NCBI GenBank assembly: GCA_037039685.1
Contig: JAWNGF010000002.1
Coordinates: forward strand, 992,001 to 1,056,000
DNA: 64,000 bases
Reading direction: 5' to 3'
Source of the DNA: Ceratobasidium sp. AG-K
Lineage: Eukaryota > Basidiomycota > Agaricomycetes > Cantharellales > Ceratobasidiaceae
Position 1 is the first letter of the stretch; every line of letters starts with the position of its first letter. This document shows, one piece after another, positions 1 through 10,947 of this stretch. A program made the position numbers and the translations under genes. The notes beneath the pieces are model-generated. The model searched no databases and was not told the origin of the DNA. It was given only the letters and a program-made list of their open reading frames with translations.

Positions 1-411
1 GACCTGTGAATCGAACGGCGCAAGTGGTACATGGTAACCTGACTGCGCATATACTCGCACGTTTGGATGGAATATATGCGGCATTTACGTTGCCGATTGG
101 GAGCGATTTCACGGCACGGAACGATAACGGCGAGTACCATGCTATTGTCAGTTCCTCAGAGATTTAGGCTTAGTGTCCTTGATACGCAATAGTAGATTTA
201 CCTTGCATCGAAGCGAGTGCTTCAGTATCCAGCTAGTATATACATCCCCTCAACTGCAAGTCAAGCGTGCTTTTGAAAGTAAGTTCGGCGTGGTACTGAG
301 AAGTTCGTCAGGCGTCGAAAAAACTGAAGCTTGATCAAGTTGGGTGGAATCGACTCTGACGCGTACTCAATCTCACACACTATATACCTAACTACTATCA
401 CATACGATATT
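1..411. other. Intergenic, nothing recognised
   Basis: No open frame with coding character and no RNA gene was seen. It lies downstream of the minus-strand gene ending at 412, so part of it may be that gene's 3' UTR. Confidence 0.4.
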
Positions 412-3288
412 TCATGCCAGATGTGGATTTCGGACCTTCCACTCTCCCACCCCATCGCCATTAAAAAACGGCTTCAAAGCATACAGACCCTCCATGTTTT
501 GCTCAGAATCCTTCCGAGGGAAGTCTTCGAAAAGTTTTGTTCTGGCTAGGATGAGGCTGTAGTCTTGTTCCGCGCTCTCCGGGATTGCTTTGAAAACTTT
601 AGACCCTCGTCCACGCACAACGATTTCATAGTGGTGATCATCGCGATGTACTGAGCCTTTGTTGCGTGTTGCGTGGGGTGATATGTCCTGAATGGTAACT
701 GCGTTTTGGCTTGAGCTCGTGCCATCCCCAAACTCGATAATGATAGAGATCACAGGTTGGTCGAGGTTCGAAATGGTTAGCTCGCGGTCGATGTGGCAGG
801 TTTCGGAGCACTTGCGGTTCTTGATCTGCAGGTTGATCGCAGATGTGTTCTCGAGAGCGATGCGCGACGTAACAGGGCCCATGTGGATAGGAATCACCGC
901 GTCGATCGAGCGTTGGTTGTCTTTGGCTTGAATGGCCATCCCGCGTGCCAAGGCTGAGGCTAGATTGTGGGCCTGAAGCATCTCTGAGTTGCCAGCAAGC
1001 ACGAAGTGAGAGAAGCAAACGAAGGAATCTTTGAAGGCCTCTTCCAGAGAGGCGCCACCCTCTTTGCGTGTCACAGACTTCGCATGTAGAATAGTCGCAT
1101 GATGTTCCTCGGCAAATAAGGCGCGAAGGAAATCGAGAACAGGCACAGGTCGATGAAAGCGCGGTTCGTTCACGGGCCGGGCGATTCCCGGCTTTCGGAA
1201 ATGCTCTTGCAGAGCCATGTCGTGCGCGATTGTCATGAGTAGCCGAGCACAGAGCTCTTCTCGTTCTCCTCGTGCAAGGAAGCCATCCATACAAGCCTCG
1301 GAAAGAATCTTTGGGCCAAGATGTTGTATCCTGTCGGGGTAGGAGTCCTCGTCAAGGTACTGCGCCGCTGCCTCAGCAAGGATGGGCTCCGAGGGCGACC
1401 CGGCATGCATAAATTCTTGGTGCTCGGGGACTGCATAGACAACGCGCATATGCGACTCAAAGAGCGCTGACTCTTTCTTGCGCGAGGACTGCGTGGTGGA
1501 GTCGAACGCTATACCGATGCGCACACCGAGAGCTGCAAGCCTAGACTGGGATCGGCCCCCAACAACAAATCCATTGGTTAATTTTTTTCTGGCTAAAGCC
1601 AGCACATGCTCGCTCAGCTTGCTAGCTAGCCATGTCTTGTGATGCGCATACCACCTGTTCGGATACGCGTTAGTCGCCGAATCCGCCCTAGAATCAAGTG
1701 CATACAGGCTACGCCCGAACCCAACCATTACGCTTGTCCGACAGACATTCTCGAGTGTCCATTCCTCCGAAGCCTTGCCTAATTCTTGGGACACCACGCC
1801 CGCGAACAAATCGAAAGGCAGCTCGGTGAAAGGAGGGAAAACCCTGGGTCCTAGCCAAACCCGGGCTGATGGATAGCTCATTGCCGGAGGGGCGAATCCT
1901 CGAAGATGTGAATTTGTTGATAGGAAAATGAAGAATACCTGGAATAGCTCGAGCTTTGCCAATACTGTTCCTAAGTTATGGTAAGGCGTGCAGTGCTGTT
2001 CTCCTAGGCGGACAGGCTTGATCGGCCCGGTGAGACCATGGGCTTCATCGAAATACACAAAGCAAGCATTGGTTTGATTGGTCTCCAGATTGGACCCGGA
2101 TACCAATGTGACGAGATCCCTGCATTTTCCCCTCATTCCCTGGAATATATCCGTCAATAAAGACGAACCACTAGAATCTCGTAGCTATTTAAAACACTGT
2201 CAATTAAGCACAACTGAATAAGCCTTCGTGCTCACACTCTCTGCCTCCTTTACAACCTCGTCCAGAAACACTTCTCTTCCAGTTTTGGTATTTCCCTTGT
2301 GCCTCCTTTAGATATTTGGCCCATTTGGCAGCTAAGATTGCCCCTTTTTCGCCATTTGCTATGCGCTGCGCCACTTTTGCAGCTTTGTCAAATAACACTT
2401 TCAAAAATATCGCATACGCCGCTTGAACCACAGTGTCCGGTTTGGACCTGCCGACTTCAAAGTAATCGCGGACCTGCTTATCTGGAGGCGGGAATGCTAT
2501 AAATGAGGGTAACCCTGTGAGTTGTTGAGTTACGAACGACGAATAATTGCACTCACTTAAAGCGCCTTGCGTTTCTTCGCGAATATTAATTGGGATCGTA
2601 AACACTGATTCGGCAGCCTGGTCGACCATGCGTGATTTGCCCATCCCTGAGGATTGTATGACAGCAATTGACCAGTTGTAAGGTAGGTCCTCGCGCTTAG
2701 TGGATAGAACTCCCTCCCGCCGATACTTGTCCAAGGTGCGAATAAGCAACTGATCCGCTTGCCCACGGTAAGGTTCCTCAAACGCCAATTTCAGACCTAA
2801 ACAAACTGAAAGCTGAACGAAAGTCCTTGGGCGTGTCCCGCTTACCGGGATCACATCCCCCCGTTGGATGGGAACTGTAGTGATCGCCCCGCCAAGACCG
2901 TTAGTTGCAAAGGGCATGTGAGCTATGGGGACAGTATGTCTTAAATAAGTCCGGGGCGGAAATGGATTAAGTATCATCGCATACGATTCTTTCGTAGGTC
3001 AGCAAATGACCTAATTTTGTACGCCGATTTGAGAGCAGCGCACAGCTCAGAAGAGTAGAGGCACTCTGAACGCTGCTCCTCGTCAAGGATTAGATCTCGC
3101 GCATGTGTCTCTACGATAATATCAAACAACGTATCCACACTGCGATAATCGAGGCGAGTTTCGTGAACGAAGGAATCCGGGTGCTCTTTTTTATGCTCGG
3201 CGATGCGCTTTTCAACTCGGCGATTGAATGTCTGTGCCTCTTGCTCCGTTAGGCTGAGGGGTTGATCAACGTCCATAGGGGCATCCAT
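412..3288 (-). CDS. P-loop NTPase-like protein of a repeated basidiomycete family (multi-exon, possibly degenerate)
   Basis: Three long open stretches lie head to tail on the minus strand and fit one protein. The first (from the ATG at 3288) ends near 2985, where a GT donor can join to an acceptor at about 2878 in the right frame. The second carries a Walker A-like SSGMGKSR near 2640, and the third starts with a Walker B-like CFVYFDEAHG near 2060. The junction between the second and third (about 2157-2210) has no clean in-frame splice that I can find, so the copy may be frameshifted. The arrangement recalls large P-loop NTPase families that are amplified in Agaricomycetes and have been linked to transposon-derived (Crinkler-like) ATPase proteins; that link is from memory. 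The first in-frame ATG was used because upstream codons have no ATG. Substrate and role are unknown. It could be a dead copy. Confidence 0.5.
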
Positions 3289-4098
3289 GCGGGGCGGGGT
3301 GTCCGTCGATGTGGCGGCCAAAGAGAGGATATGGCACCAAACAGAACCAATGCCACCGAAATCACAATCGTCCAATACATCCTGGCATATGACTTACCTG
3401 GATGCGTATGTAGGTGGTAGCTAGCTAAACGTCATCTTGCTCCTACAGATTTTTTGTCGATTACCGCTGCCTTCTTGCTTATTATCTATACACGGATATG
3501 GATTGTTTTCTCGGAATAGCTATTTTGAAGACACCCTTGCAGATGTAAATTCAATGCCATAAACTCAATCCTTATTGTGTTGTTGGTATGGGGTTCAACT
3601 CACTCCCATCCAGCCTGGCAATAGACCGGAGCAGATATCTTACGAACGGTCGATCAAACGCAATGAAGATAGATAAGTGAGCGTAGTTAAAGACCGTGAA
3701 TGTCACCCTTGCTCAGCGCAAACCGCAGTGCTAATTGAGGCTCGCAAGGGCTCGTTGACGCAAACGAACCCTTACTAAATTTATATCGGACGACGAGTAA
3801 CTAATGAGCAGCTGGTAACGGGGCCGGGACTTTGGGGGACGGCGTGAGGCCAAGTGGAGACCCGGAGGTAGCAATCCCATCAATTTCAAGTGGGCAGCGC
3901 ACTTCGGACCGTTGGGATCGCGGCTCCCATGGCCAGCTCCTCTGGCAAAGAAATAATAATAATTCATATTCTTATATTTAGTCGTTCGAGTGATACGAGC
4001 TACTTGGAAGCGGTGTAGAGCTCGATGAATTTGAGGAATTAGAGAAAGCTGTCACGTGACCGCGCGCGAAACACTTCTCGATCACTACCACGAACAGC
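3289..4098. promoter_or_regulatory. Intergenic, shared 5' region of two divergent genes
   Basis: No gene is supported here. The stretch separates the start of the minus-strand NTPase-like gene from the start of the plus-strand gene at 4099, so it should hold both promoters. No TATA box or other element stands out. Confidence 0.35.
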
Positions 4099-6655
4099 AT
4101 GGACATCAGCCCGGCCAAGAGTCTGGACGTCGTCAGCGACAGCGAGGGCGAGGAAGACACGAGGGATGAGATAGACATGCTCCTCGAACTCGAGCCCAAT
4201 GCGGCTAGGCTTCCCGATCCACGTGATTGGCACACCACTTTGAACGCGGAGACGATCGCCACCAATTCCTCAAGTGAGTTTTTGCCAACTAGTATCTGTG
4301 GTTATGGTGCTGATAACCTTGTAGGCCATATATCACAGTTTCCTACCCCTTTGCCCGGCTATCCCTTTGCAATGGCAAACGACAGCTCTGCGATTCAAAG
4401 TGCTACAGACTCGGACTTGTCCGCCACCAAACGTGCACGGCCGCGGCCTCGTATGAGACCTGTGCCTCCTCCAGACGACGTAGCTTCATCCTCGATCGAT
4501 GCTTTTCCGACTCTGCCACCGGCGATTAGCGGCGTTGGAACGATCGCCTCATTCGACAACTCGGCCGTGCAAGGTGTTCCAGCTGCTCGGCCTCCTTCTC
4601 TTCCCCCGTCGTCCCTTCCTAGTGCCGACTCCTCGTCTATGATAGCCCCTACGTTCCCTATTCAACCTTCTCCTCAAAAAGCAACATTCAACGCTCGAAT
4701 TGCCCCAGTACACAATGCTACTCCAATGGCCTCTAGCAGTCTCATGCCTGGGACTGCTGGAGCTGATCAACCTGCTCCCTCCAAACGACCCAGACCAAAG
4801 ATGCGCCCGCCACCTCCACCGGATCCAGAGCCTGTCACTGCTACAGCGAGTACTGCGACTACGTCCAGCAGCAATAACGCCAGTGCAAGCACCGGAGCAA
4901 CGACAGCTTCAAGTGCAGAAGCATCCCGGCGTTCCGCTCTTGACGATGCGTTGGAGTTTACGGGCAGAGGAGCACGTGGGTTGCTGCAACACACCAAGTC
5001 AGTTCCTGTGCCAGATCCTGATGTTGATGTTGGGGGTCCAGAGGATGTTATTAACTTGCTGGACAGTAGCGATGGAGAGTATGCCGGTGAGTACTCGGAT
5101 ACGCGAGCGCTGGATTTAATTGACGTTCGCCCAGCGGATAAAGCAGTCTCGAAACCCAAGGCCAAACCAAAACCCAAGCCAAAAAAGAAAGATGCCTCCA
5201 AAGTTGGCACTCCTGTCCTGTCCGATGCTCCTACGACATCAGCCGCGGTTACAAAACGCAAATCCCCACATCCCCAAACGAGTGACGATGAACTTGGAAG
5301 GTGGGATAATGTTCCTGATGGGTCGGCCTCCAGCAACTCGAACCCCAAGAAACGCAAAAAGACAGGTGCTTCGGCCTTGGATGATAAAAGCGCGTTTCCA
5401 ACTCGCACCACTCCCCCCGCCCAGGTACCCAATACTATCGACCCACCCCCGGGAGATCCTCCTTCATCACCTCTAACGGACATTGGACGCAGCCCAGAGA
5501 CCAAACGCCGAGGTCCGCCTGAACCCGCCGCCGAAACAGCCCCGAGTCCGGCGAAAAAACAGCGCAAGAATGCAGGAAACGTTCTAGTCGGAGTCGTCCT
5601 CCAAGGCCCTCCAAGTGACGACAATGGCAAGAGGAAGCGAAAAAAGTCGCCAAGGCGGTTGCGAGTGAACCGGGCCCTGCAACTGTGGATGAACAGGCAT
5701 ACGTGCCTCCGGCGTTGGGCTCCGTTGCCGATACTTCGTCTGGCGGGTTGCACTCCGAATCCAGCAAGGCCAAGTCTACTCCGCCGACTTCCAGTGGTGC
5801 TTCCTTGTCCGTTCAGCCACAGCCTGAGCCGGTGCAGGACCCAGCCCCGATGGACACTGAAGCCGCGGTGCCCGCCAAGAAGCAACTCAAGAAACGAGCA
5901 CCCAAGGGAAAGAAAGGCGCTGCCACCGAGGATGCCGCAGCAACTGATGAGCAAGCGACGCCAGCGCCGAAGAAGGGTGCCAAAGGCAAAAAGGCCAAGG
6001 GTGCTGAACTATCAACTAGCGCAGTAAGTTCGAGGCCCTGTCCAGGAGTGCCAATCTCATCGTGTCATTAGGCTACCGACGCAGCAGATTCGGCTGCTGT
6101 CACCAGTTCATCCAACCCAGATGCTGGCGTGCTTGCAACTTCGTCCAATCCCAGTGCGGATGCACCTCCCCCAACCTCATCCAACGAAGCTGCCCAAGCA
6201 CAGACTCCTGCTCCGAAGCCCAAACCCAAACCCCGTCACAGTGCCACTCCAGCTTCGATGCCAGTCGCCATGGGCGCCTCTGGGTCATTGTTACGATCGA
6301 CGGGTGGAAAGTCATCAGAACGTGAGTTTATTGCTCGTACACACCGCCTCTTCTCTAACGAATCGCATCAGGTCCACTTTCTGAAACCATCCGCAAGGCG
6401 ATAGGAGCTTCGAGCACACCTTCCCCTCGCATGGGTCTCTCCCGGCGCGGGTCGAGCAAGATTGCACCGTTGTTGGCGTTCCGAGGTGTTCCTCCCCCAC
6501 CTCCGCCGCCCATGCCCAAGAAACCTGTACGCAAAAAGAAAGGCGACAGCGACGAGGAAGACAGCGAAGAGGGGCCCGAATGGGAACGTTTAACCGAGAA
6601 GCAAAAGGAGAAGAAACGAAGGGAAAAGGAGATGGCTGGGTGGTACAGTGATTAA
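4099..6655 (+). CDS. Disordered Pro/Ser/Lys-rich protein, probably nuclear, function unknown
   Basis: The ATG at 4099 opens an acidic N-terminus (MDISPAKSLDVVSDSEGEED) followed by hundreds of Pro, Ser, Ala and Lys residues with several lysine clusters that look like nuclear localisation signals (for example near 5170 and 5630). Introns fit at 4274-4324, 6024-6071 and 6322-6371, all with good GT..AG ends. A further frame change is needed between about 5590 and 5645. It can be met by a 47-nt intron with a weak GTCGGA donor, or by one missing A in the AAAAAA run at about 5640. The C-terminus is more conserved-looking: a basic SRRGSSKIAPLLAF stretch, a seven-proline run, then an acidic patch and a charged helix ending in EMAGWYSD. 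No domain was recognised. It is convergent with Hen1 (113 nt between stops). Confidence 0.6.
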
Positions 6656-6767
6656 TGTGTGGATAGTGAAGTAGAAAACCGTCAACGCTCTCGTAACTTA
6701 TTTCGTTTGCTGTACAATTCAATGTAATTTATATCTCTAAACATGGTTTGCTCTACCTCTGTTGCTT

Positions 6768-8366
6768 TCAATGCCTTGCTGGCTTCTCTGGGTCAACAGG
6801 TCCCCAGACCGCCGCTGCGTCTATCTCTAGATCTCCCCATCCATTCGGGTTTCCACCCTGGCCCCAACCAGTAGCTCCCCAGCCATTTACTCCTTCATGT
6901 ACAACCGAACCTGTATCTGCACCCCACTCGTTTGCATGGTCCAAGGCTGCCTCGACGTCCCAGTGCTGGTCCCCCGAACCATAGTCCCTATACTCATATT
7001 CATCGTCCTGGTCCTCGCCCGGCAAAGGTTCCGGGACAAACTGCTTCCACACAATCACTCGGTCCCATCTTGGGTCTGTAAAAGTGTTTGGATTCCTCGG
7101 CTGCTGAATCGACCACTGGCCAATCGTGTCTTCGTCTCCTTCAGCAGATTCGTTCGCCCGTTCGCCCTCGGGCTCCTCCATCAACGCATTCACGAGCGCT
7201 GCGACTGACCCCCCGCACGGCATCGCAAGTTCAGACCACAATTCGGAGACCGTAAGCTCTCCCTCGCCACGCATATTCATCACCCACGCTGCCGTATCCC
7301 TAATCACACGGGGAGACTCGGGACACCCAGCGCGCGAATCAGCCTCGAAAGCGCGCTCGACTTGGAGCTGATGCAAAGGCTCATCTTGAGGCGCATACAC
7401 CGTCGAAATGGACAACGTATCCAAGCTGAGCTCTTCGCGACGAACAAACAGTGCTGTCTGGGACGCATGGCCCAGCTCACGTTTGAACGGGTCTGGTTCG
7501 GTAGGTAAGCCGACCCCGCCGAGTGTTACGTCGTACCCATGCGTGTCGGCTGCTTCGCGGCACCATGCTTCGAATTCGGGAACGGTCCATTCGCGCTTAT
7601 GGTCCGAGTGCCTAAACACGCGGGTCGTTTGGCCCGTTGGGTCCAGGAAACCTTTACGGGGAACACCGGGCGGGTGGAATCGGGCGTTGAATGTAAAGTT
7701 GGGTGTGGTGAGGAGCAAGAGTCGGGGTCGGTAGTGCCCTAGGAGGACGTACGAAAAAGCGGGCAGGACAGAGTCGGGCACATGTTCGATCCTATTGGAT
7801 GTTTAGATTAATTTTACGTAGGTAGCGATGGTACTTGCACTTCCGTAGAAACAATGGCGTCGAATCCGTAAAATGTGGGATTGAGTACTTGGAGTTGGCC
7901 TAGCCACACCGCCACATCCAATGGCGCCCAACGTGTGTACCACCCATCCTCTCCAGATCCCCATGGAGCGATATAGTGAGGCGAGCGCTTATAAGTAGCT
8001 GCATGTACTGCGTCTTCAATGACTGCTGGGTCAATGTCCAACGCAGCCACGCAGGTGAGGTGGAGGTCACGAATGGGCGTGGACAGATGTTTATCTTTGG
8101 CGTCGTTTGGAATACTTGATGCGGGGTTGGATAACACGCTCAACAGGGCACCTTCGCCACACCCAATATCGAGTACCTATCATAGTTGAGCAACGTGCGT
8201 GAGCATAGGGTGCGACACTAACCGACCGCGCACGATTCGTACGGAGGGTATCGAGGATCCAACGTTGGCGCTCATGAGCCAAAGGTGGCATAAACTTTAC
8301 AGGCAGGTCCTCGACCATTGTATCGACCGGGTCTGGGTCACCCATATCGAAGTCAAGAGCAAACAT
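6768..8366 (-). CDS. hen1: Hen1-type small-RNA 2'-O-methyltransferase with GW/WG-rich C-terminal tail
   Basis: Three exons (8366-8223, 8176-7839, 7791-6768) give about 501 residues. Exon 1 has the family's N-terminal FMPPLAHERQRWILDTLR. Exon 2 opens with the SAM-binding VLDIGCGEGALL and ends at STEV. Exon 3 starts IEHVPDSV, completing the metal-site EVIEH, and continues with FRHSDHKREWT, the His-containing motif typical of Hen1. Hen1 adds a 2'-O-methyl group to the 3' end of small RNAs using SAM and a divalent metal held by Glu and His. The junction giving EVIEH works only if intron 2 is a GC-AG intron. Beyond the methyltransferase domain, the last ~50 residues hold five WG/GW dipeptides (NGWGATGWGQGGNPNGWGDL and flanks), unlike the usual end of the enzyme. 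The ATG at 8366 is the first in frame. Methyltransferase identity is firm; the role of the tail is inferred. Confidence 0.88.
7792..7838 (-). other. GC-AG intron in hen1 (47 nt)
   Basis: The donor reads GCAAGT after exon end GAAGT; the acceptor is CCAATAG. A GT donor one base earlier or six bases later puts the next exon out of frame and destroys the EVIEH metal-binding motif. Confidence 0.8.
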
Positions 8367-8861
8367 TGATTATCCATTCCGGTACATACACAAGAAAACT
8401 GATTCGACTCAAAAACGCCATCAGGAGAATTACGCCCGTTCCTTTAAGGTACAAGGTAAGGTGCCGAACGAGCGATAACAGAGAACACACACTCCCAGGG
8501 GAGTGCAGTCTTCATATCGTTGCTCAACGTCTCATCACGCAGCGTTTTTGATTGTGGAAGAATCGACTGCAAAATTTGCTTCCGCACGGATTAAAAATGC
8601 TGGGTTGGCACAGCCACAGGGAGCCGCCGGCAGTAAAGGGGTTTTTGCTAATGAATTTTACAAGTACGAAAAACGGTTCATATAATAATATGTACGAAAC
8701 TACTTGAAGCACCTAGGAAGCACGACAAATGTCTGGGGACACTGCAATGGATTCAAACATGACACGGGGCCAGGGATTAATCGAGAGGTGGCAAGCCGGG
8801 TATCTGCATCAACAGCAAAATCTAAACGGGGTCGAAGTCTTTCAGGTCGAAGAGGTCGGTG
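8367..8861. promoter_or_regulatory. hen1 upstream region / Nudix 3' region
   Basis: Both flanking genes are on the minus strand. The 495 nt hold the 3' end of the Nudix transcript and the hen1 promoter. No other feature was recognised. Confidence 0.35.
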
Positions 8862-9383
8862 TTATCTTCTAAACGCGGGCGCTAGTGAGCACATCATCAA
8901 GGCTTGTGCGAGCTCGGGTTTCCACGTCACACGACGGAGGGCCTCGGCGAAATCGACCCACTCTCTCCGACGTTCCGCAGCTTCGTCCCACATGTCGGCG
9001 AGCGAGACTACATCCAGCTCGAAAAAGTGGTAGTTGGCGGTTGCGCCGGGGATGGTTGTGACTGATCGTGTGATCTTGCCTTGGACGCCAGCTAAGGAAA
9101 AAGGCGATGTGAGAAGGCAACGAACGCGGCGAGGCGCGAGAGCGGGTAACCTTCTTCAAATGCCTCACGACAGGCTGCTGCCTCCAGTGTCGGATCGCTG
9201 GTCTCCCAGCCGCCTTTGGGCACTGTCCGAGCGTCAGGCAGAGCTCCGATACAAGAAACGCTACTCACAAACCCACTGGTGAGGTCGTTTTCGGCTTGTT
9301 ACGAGCAGCACTTTTCCAGCTGCTCGGGCGATGGGGATCGCACAGCACACAGTGCGAGGACGTGCGGCATCGGCTCGGCCCAT
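8862..9383 (-). CDS. Nudix hydrolase, diphosphoinositol polyphosphate phosphohydrolase (Aps1-like) type
   Basis: Three exons split by introns 9268-9223 and 9150-9092 give 138 residues, typical for this small enzyme. The first exon reads VLLVTSRKRPHQW and splices to VLPKGGWETSDPTLEAAACR, which leads into REAFEEAG across the second intron. Together this is the Nudix box (G-x5-E-x7-REUxEExGU) that binds Mg2+ and the diphosphate. The WVLPKGG lead-in is characteristic of the DIPP/Aps1 branch, which cleaves diphosphoinositol polyphosphates and diadenosine polyphosphates. The C-terminus (EWVDFAEALRRVTWKPELA) also fits that branch. The ATG at 9383 gives a start just before the core fold. The gene is hidden in the raw frames because both introns interrupt the motif. 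Confidence 0.85.
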
Positions 9384-10463
9384 GTTGACTGCGACAGAGT
9401 CAGCAGATCCCTACAGTCCAGCGGCGTACCCACAATCTAGTTGGTGGAGGGGCGGGAAAAGACTGTTGAATATGTAAGCAATGAAGTAGTGCTCAAGAGC
9501 GGGTGGTAGGGTTAAAGAAATAGAGCGTGCGACGAAATATTTGTATTTGCTAGATGGGAGGAGATGTCGTGGAAGGCATGGTCCAGCGGAGGTGTGGGGG
9601 GATCTAGGATTATTTTCTCCAACCGCGCAGGAGACACCAAACTCGCACGTGCGTGCCACAATACATAAGCACAGCTTCTTGGGCCCAACACTCCACACAA
9701 GTGCGCGGATAACGCATACAGCTTGCCACTGCGCAACTTGAACATTGTCTTTTTCACCGACACGTGATGCGCGAACAAATCGCTGCCACTGGATCGGCTG
9801 TCAAGAAAAGCCAAGCCAGGGGTTTGAATGGGGTGAATTACATTGTTTGACACCACGAGTAGACAACAAACGTAAATTGGATCTGCTTCATGTCAGCGCT
9901 TCACAGAAAATCGCATAAAATGATCGAATGTTGCATTTCACTGGCGCCTCGGCTGTATATAATTATAGAGAACAAAACATGTGAGAATAGGTGCCAAACC
10001 AGGTATGAATGCGATTCGAACGTATTTTGTTCCCCACCTTGATCCTAGCCGTAATCTTAACCATTCTCGACTCCGATGGCTGAGCACAAAATTGACTTGG
10101 TGACTGACGAAACACCGGTTAGTTTGTGGTTCGGGATCTTGTTCAAATCTCCTAACGTGCCGAGACGTCAGCAAGCAGCACTGACCAGGGATAAGAGGAC
10201 GAGCCAAGGTGCTGGTCTTTAAAGGCGGTTTGAACTAGACATCAATCACCGTGCCAGACAATATATTGCGCGAGCACATCATATGCGTCGGAAAAGGTAG
10301 GCACCAGGTGTATCGGGTGGACCAGGAGAGAAGTTCCTGTGGGCTTGTATATCTAAGCAAATAATCAATATCACTTTGAACAAGTAAACTCGTTCGTTCT
10401 CGCAACCGGATGTGTCGCTGCCAGGGGGGGACACCCTAGACCGTAACGGGAACCCATGGGTGC

Positions 10464-10466
<3 letters not shown>
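9384..10466. other. Intergenic, nothing recognised
   Basis: About 1.1 kb upstream of the Nudix gene. Open frames here are short, lack domain character and overlap each other on both strands. It must contain the Nudix promoter. Confidence 0.35.

Positions 10467-10518
<52 letters not shown>
10467..10518 (+). repeat. Poly(A) tract, 52 consecutive A
   Basis: An uninterrupted run of 52 adenines, followed by a C and more A-rich sequence to about 10555. It lies 100 nt downstream of the tRNA-Cys in that gene's direction. It may be a retroposon tail, a homopolymer expansion, or partly an assembly artefact. Confidence 0.95.
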
Positions 10519-10519
<1 letters not shown>

Positions 10520-10617
10520 AAAAAACGGAAAACTCGGAAAACAAAAGGCACCGTTATTGAGGATTGTTCTACAACGCAACTAGGCTCTTTACCTAGAAAC
10601 GAAAAGGAAAAAAAGAC

Positions 10618-10713
10618 AGGGCCAAACGTGGATCGAACACGTGACCGCTCGATTTTGAAACTACTATTAGATAATAGCTGCAATCGAATGCTCAGCCACT
10701 GAGCTTTTGGCCC
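10618..10713 (-). tRNA. tRNA-Cys (GCA) with a ~24-nt intron
   Basis: Acceptor stem GGGCCAA pairs fully with TTGGCCC. The D-arm is GCTC/GAGC, and the anticodon stem TTCGA pairs with TCGAG (one G-U). The anticodon loop starts TTGCAG, giving anticodon GCA. About 24 nt are inserted after position 37, the canonical tRNA intron site. The T-arm ACGTG-TTCGATC-CACGT is perfect. The discriminator base is U73, the identity base expected for Cys, followed closely by a T-run suitable as a Pol III terminator. The CCA end is not encoded, as normal in eukaryotes. Confidence 0.92.
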
Positions 10714-10815
10714 GTGTTTGAGCTTTCTTAACAGTGATCTTGATGGGTAGGAAGGCTTTCCTATCCTCCGTTACTGAACAACACCTCGTTGCCCGGCAGG
10801 ACTGCTCTCAAGGAT

Positions 10816-10865
10816 GTAACTGATTGCTCAACCCCTGAACTTCTGGCTCTCGGTTTGAAGCTCTG
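10816..10865 (-). pseudogene. Degenerate copy of the tRNA-Cys 5' half and flank
   Basis: This stretch resembles 10680-10730 base by base (shared blocks TTGCTCA, CTGA, CTT, TGGC, GTTTGA) at roughly 70% by eye. It has lost the pairing needed for a tRNA and has no T-arm. It sits about 100 nt upstream of the intact gene, in the same orientation. Confidence 0.45.
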
Positions 10866-10947
10866 GTTTGGCCGTTGGATTTGTTGGCAAGCTCTCACGT
10901 GACTCCTAGCAGGCTCCGCACTCGCTTGCACCTTGCCTTTCGCCACC

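Noticed and set aside
4767..5954. Long minus-strand open frame of 395 codons
   Set aside because: It is antisense to the proline/serine-rich gene at 4099-6655. Biased codon composition keeps the opposite strand open. No domain, and no splice structure of its own.
9411..9856. Overlapping minus-strand open frames upstream of the Nudix gene
   Set aside because: Two frames overlap each other, with no domain and poor start context. More likely 5' leader or promoter sequence.
10279..10683. Minus-strand open frame with a long Phe run
   Set aside because: The Phe run is the 52-nt poly(A) tract read on the other strand, and the frame also overlaps the tRNA-Cys. Not a gene.
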